Positions 8,179 to 15,339 of a stretch of 49,502 bases of DNA are shown piece by piece. The stretch's first letter is position 1; each line of letters starts with the position of its first letter. The notes under the pieces are model-generated. The model ran no database searches. It saw only the letters and a program-made list of their open reading frames with translations, and had not been told where the DNA came from. The translations under genes and the position numbers were made by a program. The stretch comes from Bacteroidetes bacterium ADurb.Bin139 (GTDB lineage: Bacteria > Bacteroidota > Bacteroidia > Bacteroidales > UBA932): positions 1 to 49,502 of the forward strand of contig MWDM01000009.1 in the NCBI GenBank assembly GCA_002070565.1, written 5' to 3'.

Positions 8179-8882
8179 TTTTCCGCCCTGCGGATAAAGA
8201 TACCAAAGACAAAAAGCTACGGATGGCTTTACGTAGTTGTCTGGGTTTTAAGCCAAAAAATCTGGATATTTACAAAATCGCACTTACCCACCGCTCTGCC
8301 GTTGCTGAAAACAAGAACTCTAATGAAAGGCTGGAGTTCCTGGGCGATGCTGTATTGGATATTGTTGTAGGAGAAGCTGTTTACCGGCGTTATCCCAATG
8401 CCGACGAGGGGTATCTGACCCAGATGCGTTCCCGTGTTGTGAGCAGGGACTCCCTGAACCGGATTGCGGCAAAGACAGGTTTGCTTCCATGGATGGATGT
8501 AAGGGGGAATGATAACCAGTCTCGCCATATTGGCGGCAATATGTTTGAAGCACTGGCCGGGGCCGTCTTCCTGGATATTGGATTTACTAAATGCCGGGAG
8601 GTACTCCTGCATATTTTATTATCCCATGTGAACTGGCAGGAGCTGGAGTGTACGGAAACTGATTATAAATCCCGTATGGTGGAGCGTTGTCAGAAAAAAG
8701 GGAAATCGCTGGGTTTCCGTATTCACATGTTGCCTCCGGTAACCGGCAGCCAATCTTTGTTCGAAGCAGAAGCCGTTGCTGACGGCACTGTTTTGGGTAC
8801 AGGCCGGGGCCTGTCAAAAAAAGATGCCGAACAGGAGGCTTCACGCCAGGCCTGGTTACGCGAATTCAACAGGGGTTTTTAA
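8175..8882 (+). CDS. rnc: Ribonuclease III
   Basis: A 235-residue double-strand-specific endoribonuclease that processes rRNA precursors and structured mRNAs. The RNase III signature NERLEFLGDAVLDIVVGEAV is intact and holds the metal-binding Glu and Asp. The second acidic pair sits in MFEALAGAVFLDIG. A C-terminal double-stranded-RNA-binding domain covers about residues 160-232 (DYKSRMVERCQKKG to KKDAEQEASRQAW). The acpP-fabF-rnc order is a common bacterial arrangement. The stop overlaps the end of the convergent rhodanese gene by four bases. Confidence 0.96.
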   Translation: MIFRPADKDTKDKKLRMALRSCLGFKPKNLDIYKIALTHRSAVAENKNSNERLEFLGDAVLDIVVGEAVYRRYPNADEGYLTQMRSRVVSRDSLNRIAAKTGLLPWMDVRGNDNQSRHIGGNMFEALAGAVFLDIGFTKCREVLLHILLSHVNWQELECTETDYKSRMVERCQKKGKSLGFRIHMLPPVTGSQSLFEAEAVADGTVLGTGRGLSKKDAEQEASRQAWLREFNRGF

Positions 8883-9268
8883 CGGGATTTACGACGTCTT
8901 TGCTTTTCCAGGTAAGCATCCCAGGCAACCGTGCCGCCACGCAGGTTGTAGATCACCCGATACCCATTGTCCAGAAGCAGTTGTGTTACTTCTTTTGTCT
9001 TACCTATACGGCAATATATATATAAGGTATCGGAAGCGGATAGCTGGTCGCGGACTTCTTCCAGGAATGAAATGTCTGCAGGCAGGATATTGACCGCACC
9101 CGGAACGTGCCGGTAAGCATATTCCTGAGGATCGCGCAGATCCAGTATCTGTGCACGGGGGTTCCCCTCAATCTTCTTTAAAAAATCCACCGGGTCCAGA
9201 TTGTAAACCTGTGCCGAAAGTACCTGAAAAGGTAGCAAAAGCAACAGTAAGGGAACAAGACGCAGCAT
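8879..9268 (-). CDS. Exported single-domain rhodanese
   Basis: A 129-residue protein with a strongly hydrophobic signal sequence (MLRLVPLLLLLLPFQVLSAQ) and one rhodanese domain (about residues 30-120). The active loop reads YCRIGKT with its persulfide-forming cysteine, and the family motif LDLRDPQEYAYRHVPGAVNI is intact. Exported rhodaneses of this kind are thought to handle sulfane sulfur or cyanide in the periplasm, but the true substrate is not visible. The start at 9268 is chosen because upstream codons would lie inside tRNA-Lys, which ends 4 bases before the ATG. No separate promoter fits in that space, so it is probably expressed from the tRNA transcript. Confidence 0.85.
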   Translation of the reverse strand: MLRLVPLLLLLLPFQVLSAQVYNLDPVDFLKKIEGNPRAQILDLRDPQEYAYRHVPGAVNILPADISFLEEVRDQLSASDTLYIYCRIGKTKEVTQLLLDNGYRVIYNLRGGTVAWDAYLEKQRRRKSR

Positions 9269-9272
9269 GTTG

Positions 9273-9345
9273 TGACCTCGGAGGGATTCGAACCCTCGAC
9301 CCAATGATTAAGAGTCATTTGCTCTACCAGCTGAGCTACGAAGTC
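9273..9345 (-). tRNA. tRNA-Lys (anticodon CTT)
   Basis: A complete 73-base cloverleaf on the minus strand. The acceptor arms GACTTCG and CGAGGTC pair (one G-T), followed by discriminator A at 9273. The D-arm region TAGCTCAGCTGGTAGAGCA is standard. The anticodon stem AATGA/TCATT holds the loop CTCTTAA with anticodon CTT, and the T-arm reads GAGGGTTCGAATCCCTC. The 3' CCA is not encoded. A near-consensus promoter is at 9360-9390, and the rhodanese ATG follows only 4 bases after the tRNA. Confidence 0.97.
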
Positions 9346-9359
9346 TTTAAAACGGGGTG

Positions 9360-9390
9360 CAAATGTAACGATTTTTTTTATTGTAGCAAC
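9360..9390 (-). promoter_or_regulatory. Promoter for tRNA-Lys and rhodanese
   Basis: On the minus strand GTTG (9390-9387), 19 bases, then TACATTTG (9367-9360). The -7 box is a full match to TAnnTTTG, the -33 box differs by one base, and the tRNA begins 14 bases downstream. The promoter overlaps the last codons of the DUF4270 gene. Confidence 0.65.
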
Positions 9391-10715
9391 ACGGCATAGG
9401 TGATCCTCACAAAAGGAGGCCTGTCAGACATGTTACCATTCAACAGGGTGTTGCGGTAGGTATAATTGTCTACATACCAGGTGTCTGAAGAGTTGCCGGA
9501 AACAGAATAGGTGGGCATGATCCACAGGTTGTCACGTGTAGTGACGGTGCTTTTTTTGAGAAGTTCCTGCAAATAAGAGGTTATTTCAAAGGTGTATTCC
9601 CAGTGGGTGCGGTTCATGTTACCCCCTGAATTGTCGTAGTAAATTTCTTTCAGCGGGCTGTAAAAAGTCAGGGTATCGCTGGAAACCAGGCGGCTTGGAT
9701 ACAGGTAGCCCGGTGCCCTGTCTGCCATGGAATAATCCTGGTTTGACGGTTTGGAAACAGGCATGACCAGGTCGGCACGGGAAATCATGATATGCCCGGG
9801 GTTTACAGGCGGTGTCTGTGCCTGTGCCCAGGCTTTGATCCGGGCAGTGAGCGCAGGTGCGTCAAGACAGGGTTTTACCCCCGCAAGACCCTCGTAATAA
9901 AGGTGTTCAGAGGGTGCCGTTGTCGCAAGATGTGAGGACTGATGGGAAGAAATGTTGTAATAGGTACCGTATATGTTAAAATAATAGGTAAGCAGACTGT
10001 CGCCATCTCCCGATTTATAGTTAAGGTAAATGTTGGCTTCGTTGATGTTAAGGTAATTGATCCGGCCGCCGGTTTCTGCCGCACCCAGCGGGTCTGTGGT
10101 AATATACAGACCCTTGAACCTGTTTATGAATGCCCCGGTGCTGTCCCTTTCTATGGAATCTGCCTGAAGCAGTTCATAGGCAAAGGTTTCTTCAAAATCT
10201 ATGCGCAAGGTGTCCCGCCCCAGGAAAATGATCCCCGGTTTGCTTACGGGAATGGGATCTATGTATTCTTCAGAAAAGGATTCATGGTATATGTCCAGCT
10301 TGTCCAGGTCCTTGACGAGTCTGTAAACATAGACGTTTTGGGGAATATACCGGTCATTTTCGCTGAAAACGGTAAAACCCCCTATGGGAATGTTCACGAA
10401 CATATCTGACACGATAGGATTGTCGCCGTATTGGGTTTGATAGGAATAGGGAGCAAACTGTACCAGTGCCGATGTGCTTGTCTTGCCAAACAGGGGAGAG
10501 ACAACAGAGCCAAACGCCAGATAGGCGGGGGCCGACATGTTCATGCTGTCTGCAACGGCCGTAAACATGGGGGCCTCGAATTCCACACGGTTGATGGACA
10601 ACACCTGGTTGGAGGGAATCAGGTCGGAACCCATACGGTAATCTACTGTAATGCAAGAAGTTAATGAGAATAGGAGAAAAGCAGACAGGATTATGCTGCA
10701 GGCCCTTTTTGTCAT
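9378..10715 (-). CDS. DUF4270 lipoprotein
   Basis: A 445-residue exported lipoprotein. It begins MTKRACSIILSAFLLFSLTSC with a good lipobox (LTSC), followed by the DUF4270 hallmark MGSDLIPSNQVL. The remainder is a long beta-rich domain without catalytic motifs, ending RITYAVLLQ. The family is confined to Bacteroidota and has no established function. Its start codon overlaps the stop of the starch-synthase-like gene upstream by four bases, so the two are co-translated. From memory this pairing of DUF4270 with a GlgA-like gene recurs across the phylum. Confidence 0.9.
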   Translation of the reverse strand: MTKRACSIILSAFLLFSLTSCITVDYRMGSDLIPSNQVLSINRVEFEAPMFTAVADSMNMSAPAYLAFGSVVSPLFGKTSTSALVQFAPYSYQTQYGDNPIVSDMFVNIPIGGFTVFSENDRYIPQNVYVYRLVKDLDKLDIYHESFSEEYIDPIPVSKPGIIFLGRDTLRIDFEETFAYELLQADSIERDSTGAFINRFKGLYITTDPLGAAETGGRINYLNINEANIYLNYKSGDGDSLLTYYFNIYGTYYNISSHQSSHLATTAPSEHLYYEGLAGVKPCLDAPALTARIKAWAQAQTPPVNPGHIMISRADLVMPVSKPSNQDYSMADRAPGYLYPSRLVSSDTLTFYSPLKEIYYDNSGGNMNRTHWEYTFEITSYLQELLKKSTVTTRDNLWIMPTYSVSGNSSDTWYVDNYTYRNTLLNGNMSDRPPFVRITYAVLLQ

Positions 10716-11539
10716 TGGGTTTCTAAAATTTGATCGTAAAAGCCGTTGTAATCCCGGATATAGGTGCTGGCAGGGTCCTGTGGATTGATGTAGGGCAGAA
10801 CGGGGATCTTCCGGGATACGGTGTATTGCGTGAGTTTGCTGTCAACACCTGGACTGGCCAGGATGATCCCGTCGGCATATTGTATCGCCGTTTTGGTTAG
10901 ATTAAGGGCTGTGGGTTCTTCCAGGAATTCCACATCTTTTGCCTTAATGCCGGGCATGATCACTTTGGACAGCATGTTCTCGTTAAAAGTTTCGTTGGTC
11001 AGGTCATTGTAAAGTGAAACGACCACACGGGCATTTGTGAAAAGAGGGTCATCATGGTAAGCTTTTTTCAGAAACAAAGGCAACAGGTGGCTCAGCCATC
11101 CGTGACAATGTACCAGGTTGGGCTTCCAGCGAAGCTTTTTCACAGTTTCCAACACACCCCGAGCAAAAAATATGCCCCTTTCGTCATTGTCTGCGAAAAA
11201 GCTGCCATTGGGGTCCCTGTATGTGCATTTTCTCTGGAAATAGTCTTCGTTGTCAATAAAGTAGACTTGCATACGGGCAGCAGAAATAGAGGCAACCTTG
11301 ATAATCAGCGGACGGTCAATATCTTTGATGATGATGTTCATGCCCGAAAGCCGTATCACTTCGTGAAGTTGGTTGCGGCGTTCATTGATGCATCCGTATT
11401 TTGGCATGAAGGAACGGATCTCGCCGCCTGATTCCTGGATAACCTGGGGTAAATGACGGCCAATATAGGACATATCCGTTTGTGGGAGGAAAGGGAAAAT
11501 TTCCGAACTCACATAAAGGATCTTTTTGGCTTTTTTCAT
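10712..11539 (-). CDS. Glycogen/starch synthase catalytic-domain protein, N-terminal half only
   Basis: A 275-residue protein matching the N-terminal (acceptor-side) domain of GT5 glycogen/starch synthases. The visible marks are ILYVSSEIFPF at the start, IGRHLPQVIQESGGEIRSFMPKYG, and KPNLVHCHGWLSHLLPLF, where the family has H-x-H-D-W. The nucleotide-sugar-binding C-terminal domain of the usual GT-B fold, about 200 residues, is absent. The opening lysine-containing KxGG motif of active synthases is replaced (PQTDMSYIGRH). Such half-length proteins are found across Bacteroidota, so it is probably a lineage form rather than a fresh truncation. Synthase activity is doubtful. It is the first gene of a pair with the DUF4270 lipoprotein gene. 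Confidence 0.85.
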   Translation of the reverse strand: MKKAKKILYVSSEIFPFLPQTDMSYIGRHLPQVIQESGGEIRSFMPKYGCINERRNQLHEVIRLSGMNIIIKDIDRPLIIKVASISAARMQVYFIDNEDYFQRKCTYRDPNGSFFADNDERGIFFARGVLETVKKLRWKPNLVHCHGWLSHLLPLFLKKAYHDDPLFTNARVVVSLYNDLTNETFNENMLSKVIMPGIKAKDVEFLEEPTALNLTKTAIQYADGIILASPGVDSKLTQYTVSRKIPVLPYINPQDPASTYIRDYNGFYDQILETQ

Positions 11540-11563
11540 AGTGCTTTACCGCTTGATATCATA

Positions 11564-11602
11564 CAAAGATAGCAAAAATTTCTTATACTTTCATTATCTT
11601 TG
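11564..11602. promoter_or_regulatory. Divergent promoters between the starch-synthase-like gene and ftsX
   Basis: The same -7 box, TATCTTTG, occurs once on each strand: at 11564-11571 on the minus strand and at 11595-11602 on the plus strand. Neither has a good TTTG at the expected -33 distance. The boxes lie 25 and 12 bases from the respective start codons. Confidence 0.55.
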
Positions 11603-11614
11603 GAACCATTAACG

Positions 11615-12505
11615 ATGGCACAGCAGGAGAAAAATATTATCAACCAGCAACTTGTACAGTCCTATCTATCCTCTGTGATAAGCATATCCCTGGTATTGCT
11701 GCTGGTGGGCATAACCGGTTTGCTCGCGGTCAATGCCAGGACCGTGTCTGACTATTTCAAGGAGCACCTGGGGGTTTCGGTCATTCTTGACCAGGACACG
11801 AAAGATGCAGATTCTACGCTAATTATCAAACAGTTAATGGCCACCCCCTATGTCAGGGACGCTGTCCGGGAAGCCACTTTCATATCGCGGGAAAAGGGGG
11901 CTGCAGAAATGGCGCAGTTACTGGGTAGCGAATTTCTGGACATCTTTGAATACAATCCCCTGCCTGCATCTGTGGAATTACGGTTGAATGCTGCTTACGT
12001 CCACAATGACAGTATTGCGCGCATGGAAACGTACCTGTCAAAACTCGCCTATGTAGAGGAAGTCTCTTACCAGGCACCACTGATCACTTTGATCAACAGA
12101 AACCTGCGCAATATTGGCATAGTCCTTGGCGTCATTATTCTTGTGCTTTTGATCATATCCTTTGCCTTGATCCATAATACCATCAGATTATCTGTCTATG
12201 CGCGCCGCTTTACCATATATACCATGAGGCTGGTGGGCGCTACAAGGCGTTTCATTCGAAAACCCTTTATGGCACAAGCCTTCATACAGGGACTGTTGTC
12301 CTCGCTCATTGCCATTGTATTGCTGATGGGCGTACTTTATTTTTTGCAAAGGGAATTTCCCGGCATTCTGATGCTCATATCGCGCCAGATGTTCCTTTTG
12401 GTCATGGCCGGCATGATGATTACCGGGATTCTGCTGTGCAGGATATCAACTTATTTTGTCGTAAACCGTGTGGTGAAGCTTAAGGCTTCTGCCTTTTATT
12501 ATTAA
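11615..12505 (+). CDS. ftsX: FtsX-type cell-division permease
   Basis: A 296-residue membrane protein of the FtsX family. With FtsE it forms the ABC-like complex that signals from the divisome to peptidoglycan hydrolases. It starts MAQQEKNIINQQLV, chosen over an earlier ATG that falls at the promoter box. One N-terminal membrane helix (about residues 20-40) is followed by a periplasmic loop of about 120 residues, then three helices (about 170-195, 220-245, 260-285) around the permease segment FTIYTMRLVGATRRFIRKPF. No ftsE gene is adjacent, as is usual in Bacteroidota. It heads the co-directional series DUF3098-uppP-lpxH. The two M23 peptidases at the far end of the window are conceivable partners, but there is no direct evidence. 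Confidence 0.9.
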   Translation: MAQQEKNIINQQLVQSYLSSVISISLVLLLVGITGLLAVNARTVSDYFKEHLGVSVILDQDTKDADSTLIIKQLMATPYVRDAVREATFISREKGAAEMAQLLGSEFLDIFEYNPLPASVELRLNAAYVHNDSIARMETYLSKLAYVEEVSYQAPLITLINRNLRNIGIVLGVIILVLLIISFALIHNTIRLSVYARRFTIYTMRLVGATRRFIRKPFMAQAFIQGLLSSLIAIVLLMGVLYFLQREFPGILMLISRQMFLLVMAGMMITGILLCRISTYFVVNRVVKLKASAFYY

Positions 12506-12511
12506 ACTGCA

Positions 12512-12787
12512 ATGAAGAAACAGAAAATGAATGAACAAGAAGCCGAAGAAAAATTTGCCCTGCCTTCAAGGAACGTGTATCTTCTGCTCGTAGGGCTGGC
12601 TGTCATAGCCCTTGGCTTTATTCTGATGGCAGGGGGAGGATCCGATGACCCCGAGGTTTTTACAGGCCAGGCCCTGTTCAGTTTCAGGCGGATGGTTATT
12701 GCCCCCCTGTTGGTATGCGGCGGCTTTGTCTTTGAGATAATTGCCATCATGCACATAAAGAAAAACAAGGGGAATGAACGGGTTTGA
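12512..12787 (+). CDS. DUF3098 small membrane protein
   Basis: A 91-residue protein with two membrane helices (about residues 21-41 and 62-82). The DUF3098 features are clear: FALPSRNVYLLL before the first helix, then LMAGGGSDDPEVF between the helices, and FRRMVIAPLLV at the second. Its function is unknown. It starts 6 bases after ftsX and its last 14 bases overlap the start of uppP. An ftsX-DUF3098-uppP order is, from memory, conserved in Bacteroidota, which points to a role in the envelope. Confidence 0.9.
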   Translation: MKKQKMNEQEAEEKFALPSRNVYLLLVGLAVIALGFILMAGGGSDDPEVFTGQALFSFRRMVIAPLLVCGGFVFEIIAIMHIKKNKGNERV

Positions 12788-13580
12788 AGCGCTGGCGCTT
12801 GGACTGTTGCAGGGCCTGACCGAATTTCTTCCGGTCAGCAGTAGTGGCCATCTGGTCATAGTCAAGACACTTTTTGGTATAGAAACAAAAGATGCCTCAT
12901 TCGAGATAGTGGTGCATCTGGCAACCGTTTTAAGTACCATTGTGGTTTTTCGCAAACAGATCTGGAAAATGGTTTCCGATACGCTCCGTTTCCGTGATAC
13001 TCCCGAGACCGGGCTGACCCTCCGCCTCTTGTTCTCGGCCATTCCTGTGCTGATTGTGGGATTATTTTTCAAGGAACGCGTGGAGGCTCTGTTTACCGAA
13101 GGATTAACGCTTGTTGGCTGGATGTTGCTCCTGACTGCTGCGCTGCTTCTTGTTTCCCAGTGGCTCTGGACCCTGAGGCTGAAAAAAGGCCCGGTCCGTC
13201 CCATCGGCTACCGGGAAGCTTTCCTTATAGGGGTGGCTCAGGCTTTTGCGGTTGTACCGGGATTATCACGTTCCGGAACCACCATTGCGACCGGATTATC
13301 ACTGGGCGGGGATAAAGACAAGGTGGCTCCTTTTTCTTTCCTGATGGTGCTTATTCCTGTGTTGGGAGAAGCGTTCCTGGAAATCATATCCGGGGGCTTT
13401 GCCCCGGCCGGCACCGGGATCCCGTTCTTTGCACTGGCCCTGGGTTTCATAGCTGCTTTTATTTCCGGACTGCTGGCCTGCAGGTTGATGATTTCTATCG
13501 TACGCAGGGTTAAATTCACCTGGTTTGCCGTGTATTGTCTGTTAGCGGGACTTGCCTGCCTGATCGTACCTTTGTTATGA
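12774..13580 (+). CDS. uppP: Undecaprenyl-diphosphate phosphatase
   Basis: A 268-residue integral membrane enzyme of the BacA/UppP family. It removes a phosphate from undecaprenyl diphosphate, recycling the lipid carrier of peptidoglycan and O-antigen synthesis, and can confer bacitracin tolerance. Both family motifs are present: LQGLTEFLPVSSSGHLVI near the N-terminus and VPGLSRSGTTIATGL in the second half. About seven to eight hydrophobic helices fill the rest. Its start overlaps the DUF3098 gene by 14 bases and its stop overlaps the lpxH start by four bases (ATGA), so it is tightly coupled to both. Confidence 0.96.
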   Translation: MNGFEALALGLLQGLTEFLPVSSSGHLVIVKTLFGIETKDASFEIVVHLATVLSTIVVFRKQIWKMVSDTLRFRDTPETGLTLRLLFSAIPVLIVGLFFKERVEALFTEGLTLVGWMLLLTAALLLVSQWLWTLRLKKGPVRPIGYREAFLIGVAQAFAVVPGLSRSGTTIATGLSLGGDKDKVAPFSFLMVLIPVLGEAFLEIISGGFAPAGTGIPFFALALGFIAAFISGLLACRLMISIVRRVKFTWFAVYCLLAGLACLIVPLL

Positions 13581-14350
13581 GCAATTATTATTTTGTTGCC
13601 GATGTTCATCTGGGTCTCAGGAACGGAGACCCGGCGGGCAGGGAAGCACGCTTTACCGCTTTTCTGGACAGCCTGGGTCAGGATACGGCCGGCCTGTTCC
13701 TGCTGGGGGACATTTTTGATTTCTGGTACGAATACAAATATGTGATCCCCAGAGGCTATACCCGCACACTGGGCGCGCTGGCACGTGTAAGGGACCGGGG
13801 AATACCGGTACATTTTTTTGCAGGCAACCATGATTTGTGGACTTTCGGATACCTGGAGCAGGAATTGGGCATGCAGGTGCATCGCAATGAATGGTATGTA
13901 AAGCTGGAGGGTAAAAATTTTCTCCTGGGGCACGGACACCGCATGGGCAGGCACCCTTTCAAAAGCCGCGTTTTGCACAAGATGTTTCACAACAGGGCCC
14001 TTCAGGTACTGTTCAGCAGTATACATCCCCGCTGGGCGTTTGCCTGTGCCCGCAGATGGTCTTCCTGGAACAGGGACAATCACACATCGGATCCACTGGG
14101 CAGAAGTTTGGAAGAGCCCATTTACCAATATGCCGCCGCTTATGAACGTCCGGTCGATTTCTGTATTGCCGGGCACATACACCAGTCTGTGCGCCGCCCC
14201 CTGCCTGCAGGGGGTGAACTGATCGTGCTGGAAGACTGGCTGTCAGTTGGCCCATCGGGTCCCGTACGGGGAGATATTGGGATCTTTCGGGGGGCCGAAA
14301 AGGGAGAAATAGAGATAATAAAAGCGCCCGTCGTGGTACATTCCCACTAA
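13577..14350 (+). CDS. lpxH: UDP-2,3-diacylglucosamine diphosphatase
   Basis: A 257-residue metallophosphoesterase that splits UDP-2,3-diacylglucosamine to lipid X and UMP in lipid A synthesis. The metal-binding signature runs in order: FVADVHLGL, LLGDIFDFWYEY, FFAGNHDLW, GHGHRMG and the C-terminal CIAGHIHQ. The start MSNYYFVAD at 13577 overlaps the uppP stop by four bases, and a longer frame upstream would reach deep into uppP. The last 108 bases lie antisense to the DUF4294 gene, and the final stretch (GDIGIFRGAEKGEIEIIKAP onward) looks less conserved than the core. Gene order places lipid A and undecaprenol enzymes together. Confidence 0.93.
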   Translation: MSNYYFVADVHLGLRNGDPAGREARFTAFLDSLGQDTAGLFLLGDIFDFWYEYKYVIPRGYTRTLGALARVRDRGIPVHFFAGNHDLWTFGYLEQELGMQVHRNEWYVKLEGKNFLLGHGHRMGRHPFKSRVLHKMFHNRALQVLFSSIHPRWAFACARRWSSWNRDNHTSDPLGRSLEEPIYQYAAAYERPVDFCIAGHIHQSVRRPLPAGGELIVLEDWLSVGPSGPVRGDIGIFRGAEKGEIEIIKAPVVVHSH

Positions 14351-14920
14351 TTCTTCAAGGAGCCTGTCTTCTCCGTACTTGTCGTAAGGCTTTTTCATAT
14401 CGGCTCCGAAAATACGCGCCACCCCCTGCCAGAAAGAGGCGGTCAGTCCGCCCCGGTAACTTTTTACCACAGCATAGGATGTCTGACCAATTTCACGATC
14501 TATGAGGCGGAGCAGGATACGGCCCTGGGCGAAAGTCAGCTTCCTGAGGGGGGCTTCAAATTCTGCAAAAAGGTCACGTTCGGTTTTTTCCAGGAAACGT
14601 TCCCGTTCCCTTGGGGTGAAATTGCTGACTGCCATAATGCTGTCTGCCCTGTCAATGCGTTCCCTGGCCTGCAGGGCAAAGGGATAAGCACGGGAAAAAT
14701 TGTGGACGGTCCTGTAAAACTCCCTCCATTCCCTATTGCTTTTCTTTTTGTCCCGCTGGTACACGTTCAGTTCGGGCACGGACGAAACAAACAGGGTGTC
14801 CCCGTTTTCTACAACGTATCCCATGAGATACCCGTCAGGCTGTTTTACCGCCTGTGCCTTTAAGTAAAGTGGGCAGAGCAGGTAAAGAACTATTACCGCG
14901 ATGCTCAGATTTGTTTTCAT
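14243..14920 (-). CDS. DUF4294 exported protein
   Basis: A 225-residue protein with a signal peptide (MKTNLSIAVIVLYLLCPLYLKAQ). The mature protein fits DUF4294: GDTLFVSSVPELNVY, then the charged helical stretch REWREFYRTVHNFSRAYPFA, and GRILLRLIDREIGQTSY, GLTASFWQGVARIFGADMK. The family is known only from Bacteroidota and has no assigned function. Its start overlaps the upstream RsbW-like gene by four bases, making it the last gene of the signalling operon. Its last 26 or so residues after the GEDRLLEELVGMYHDG segment are encoded opposite lpxH and may be an extension beyond the usual family end. Confidence 0.88.
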   Translation of the reverse strand: MKTNLSIAVIVLYLLCPLYLKAQAVKQPDGYLMGYVVENGDTLFVSSVPELNVYQRDKKKSNREWREFYRTVHNFSRAYPFALQARERIDRADSIMAVSNFTPRERERFLEKTERDLFAEFEAPLRKLTFAQGRILLRLIDREIGQTSYAVVKSYRGGLTASFWQGVARIFGADMKKPYDKYGEDRLLEELVGMYHDGRFYYLYFSLFGPPKDPNISPYGTRWAN

Positions 14921-15330
14921 CCAATTTCCAAGGAGAAGCAAAAAACGTTCCTGTTTTCTTTTCTCTCGTAGGCAAGTTCGGCAGCCAGGTTTCTGACAAG
15001 ATGGATTCCAAGCCCTCCGATGGGTCTCTCCTCAAGAGGAAGACTGGTGTCTGCTGGCCTGTATTCCAGGGGGTTAAAAGGAATTCCCCCATCGTTGACC
15101 TTCGCGGTGAATGTCCCGTTAGCGATACATAGTTCTACAAGGACGGTGTCTGGCGGATCCTGGGGCCGGTAACCATAAGTCACAATATTGCTGAATATCT
15201 CGTCCAGGATGAGTTTGATTTTATATTGGACGGGAGCCGGAACTTTATGTACATCAAGAAAGTCGCCCGTCATATCCAGCAGTCCGGACAAGGCGGATAA
15301 TTGATTTTCAAGTTCCAGTGTGCGTTTCAT
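14917..15330 (-). CDS. RsbW-like anti-sigma/ATP-binding regulatory protein
   Basis: A 137-residue single GHKL ATPase domain like that of anti-sigma factor kinases RsbW and SpoIIAB. The N-box reads DEIFSNIVTYGY (Glu44, Asn48), G1 is NDGGIPFNP (Asp80) and the lid/G2 region is GGLGIHLV (105-112). No receiver, HisKA or membrane segment is present. In known partner-switching systems such a kinase binds a STAS anti-anti-sigma protein and a sigma factor, neither of which is encoded nearby. It starts 9 bases after the receiver-PP2C phosphatase gene, and PP2C phosphatases normally act on the phosphorylated STAS partner of these kinases, so the pair is likely functional. The target is unknown. Confidence 0.85.
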   Translation of the reverse strand: MKRTLELENQLSALSGLLDMTGDFLDVHKVPAPVQYKIKLILDEIFSNIVTYGYRPQDPPDTVLVELCIANGTFTAKVNDGGIPFNPLEYRPADTSLPLEERPIGGLGIHLVRNLAAELAYERKENRNVFCFSLEIG

Positions 15331-15339
15331 CAGGCTGTG

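Noticed and set aside
9151..9399. A short plus-strand frame across tRNA-Lys
   Set aside because: It is the antisense of the tRNA and rhodanese start, and contains the reverse complement of a tRNA arm rather than a gene.
13238..14182. A 314-codon minus-strand frame opposite uppP and lpxH
   Set aside because: Both sense-strand genes have complete family motifs. The antisense product has no recognisable domain.
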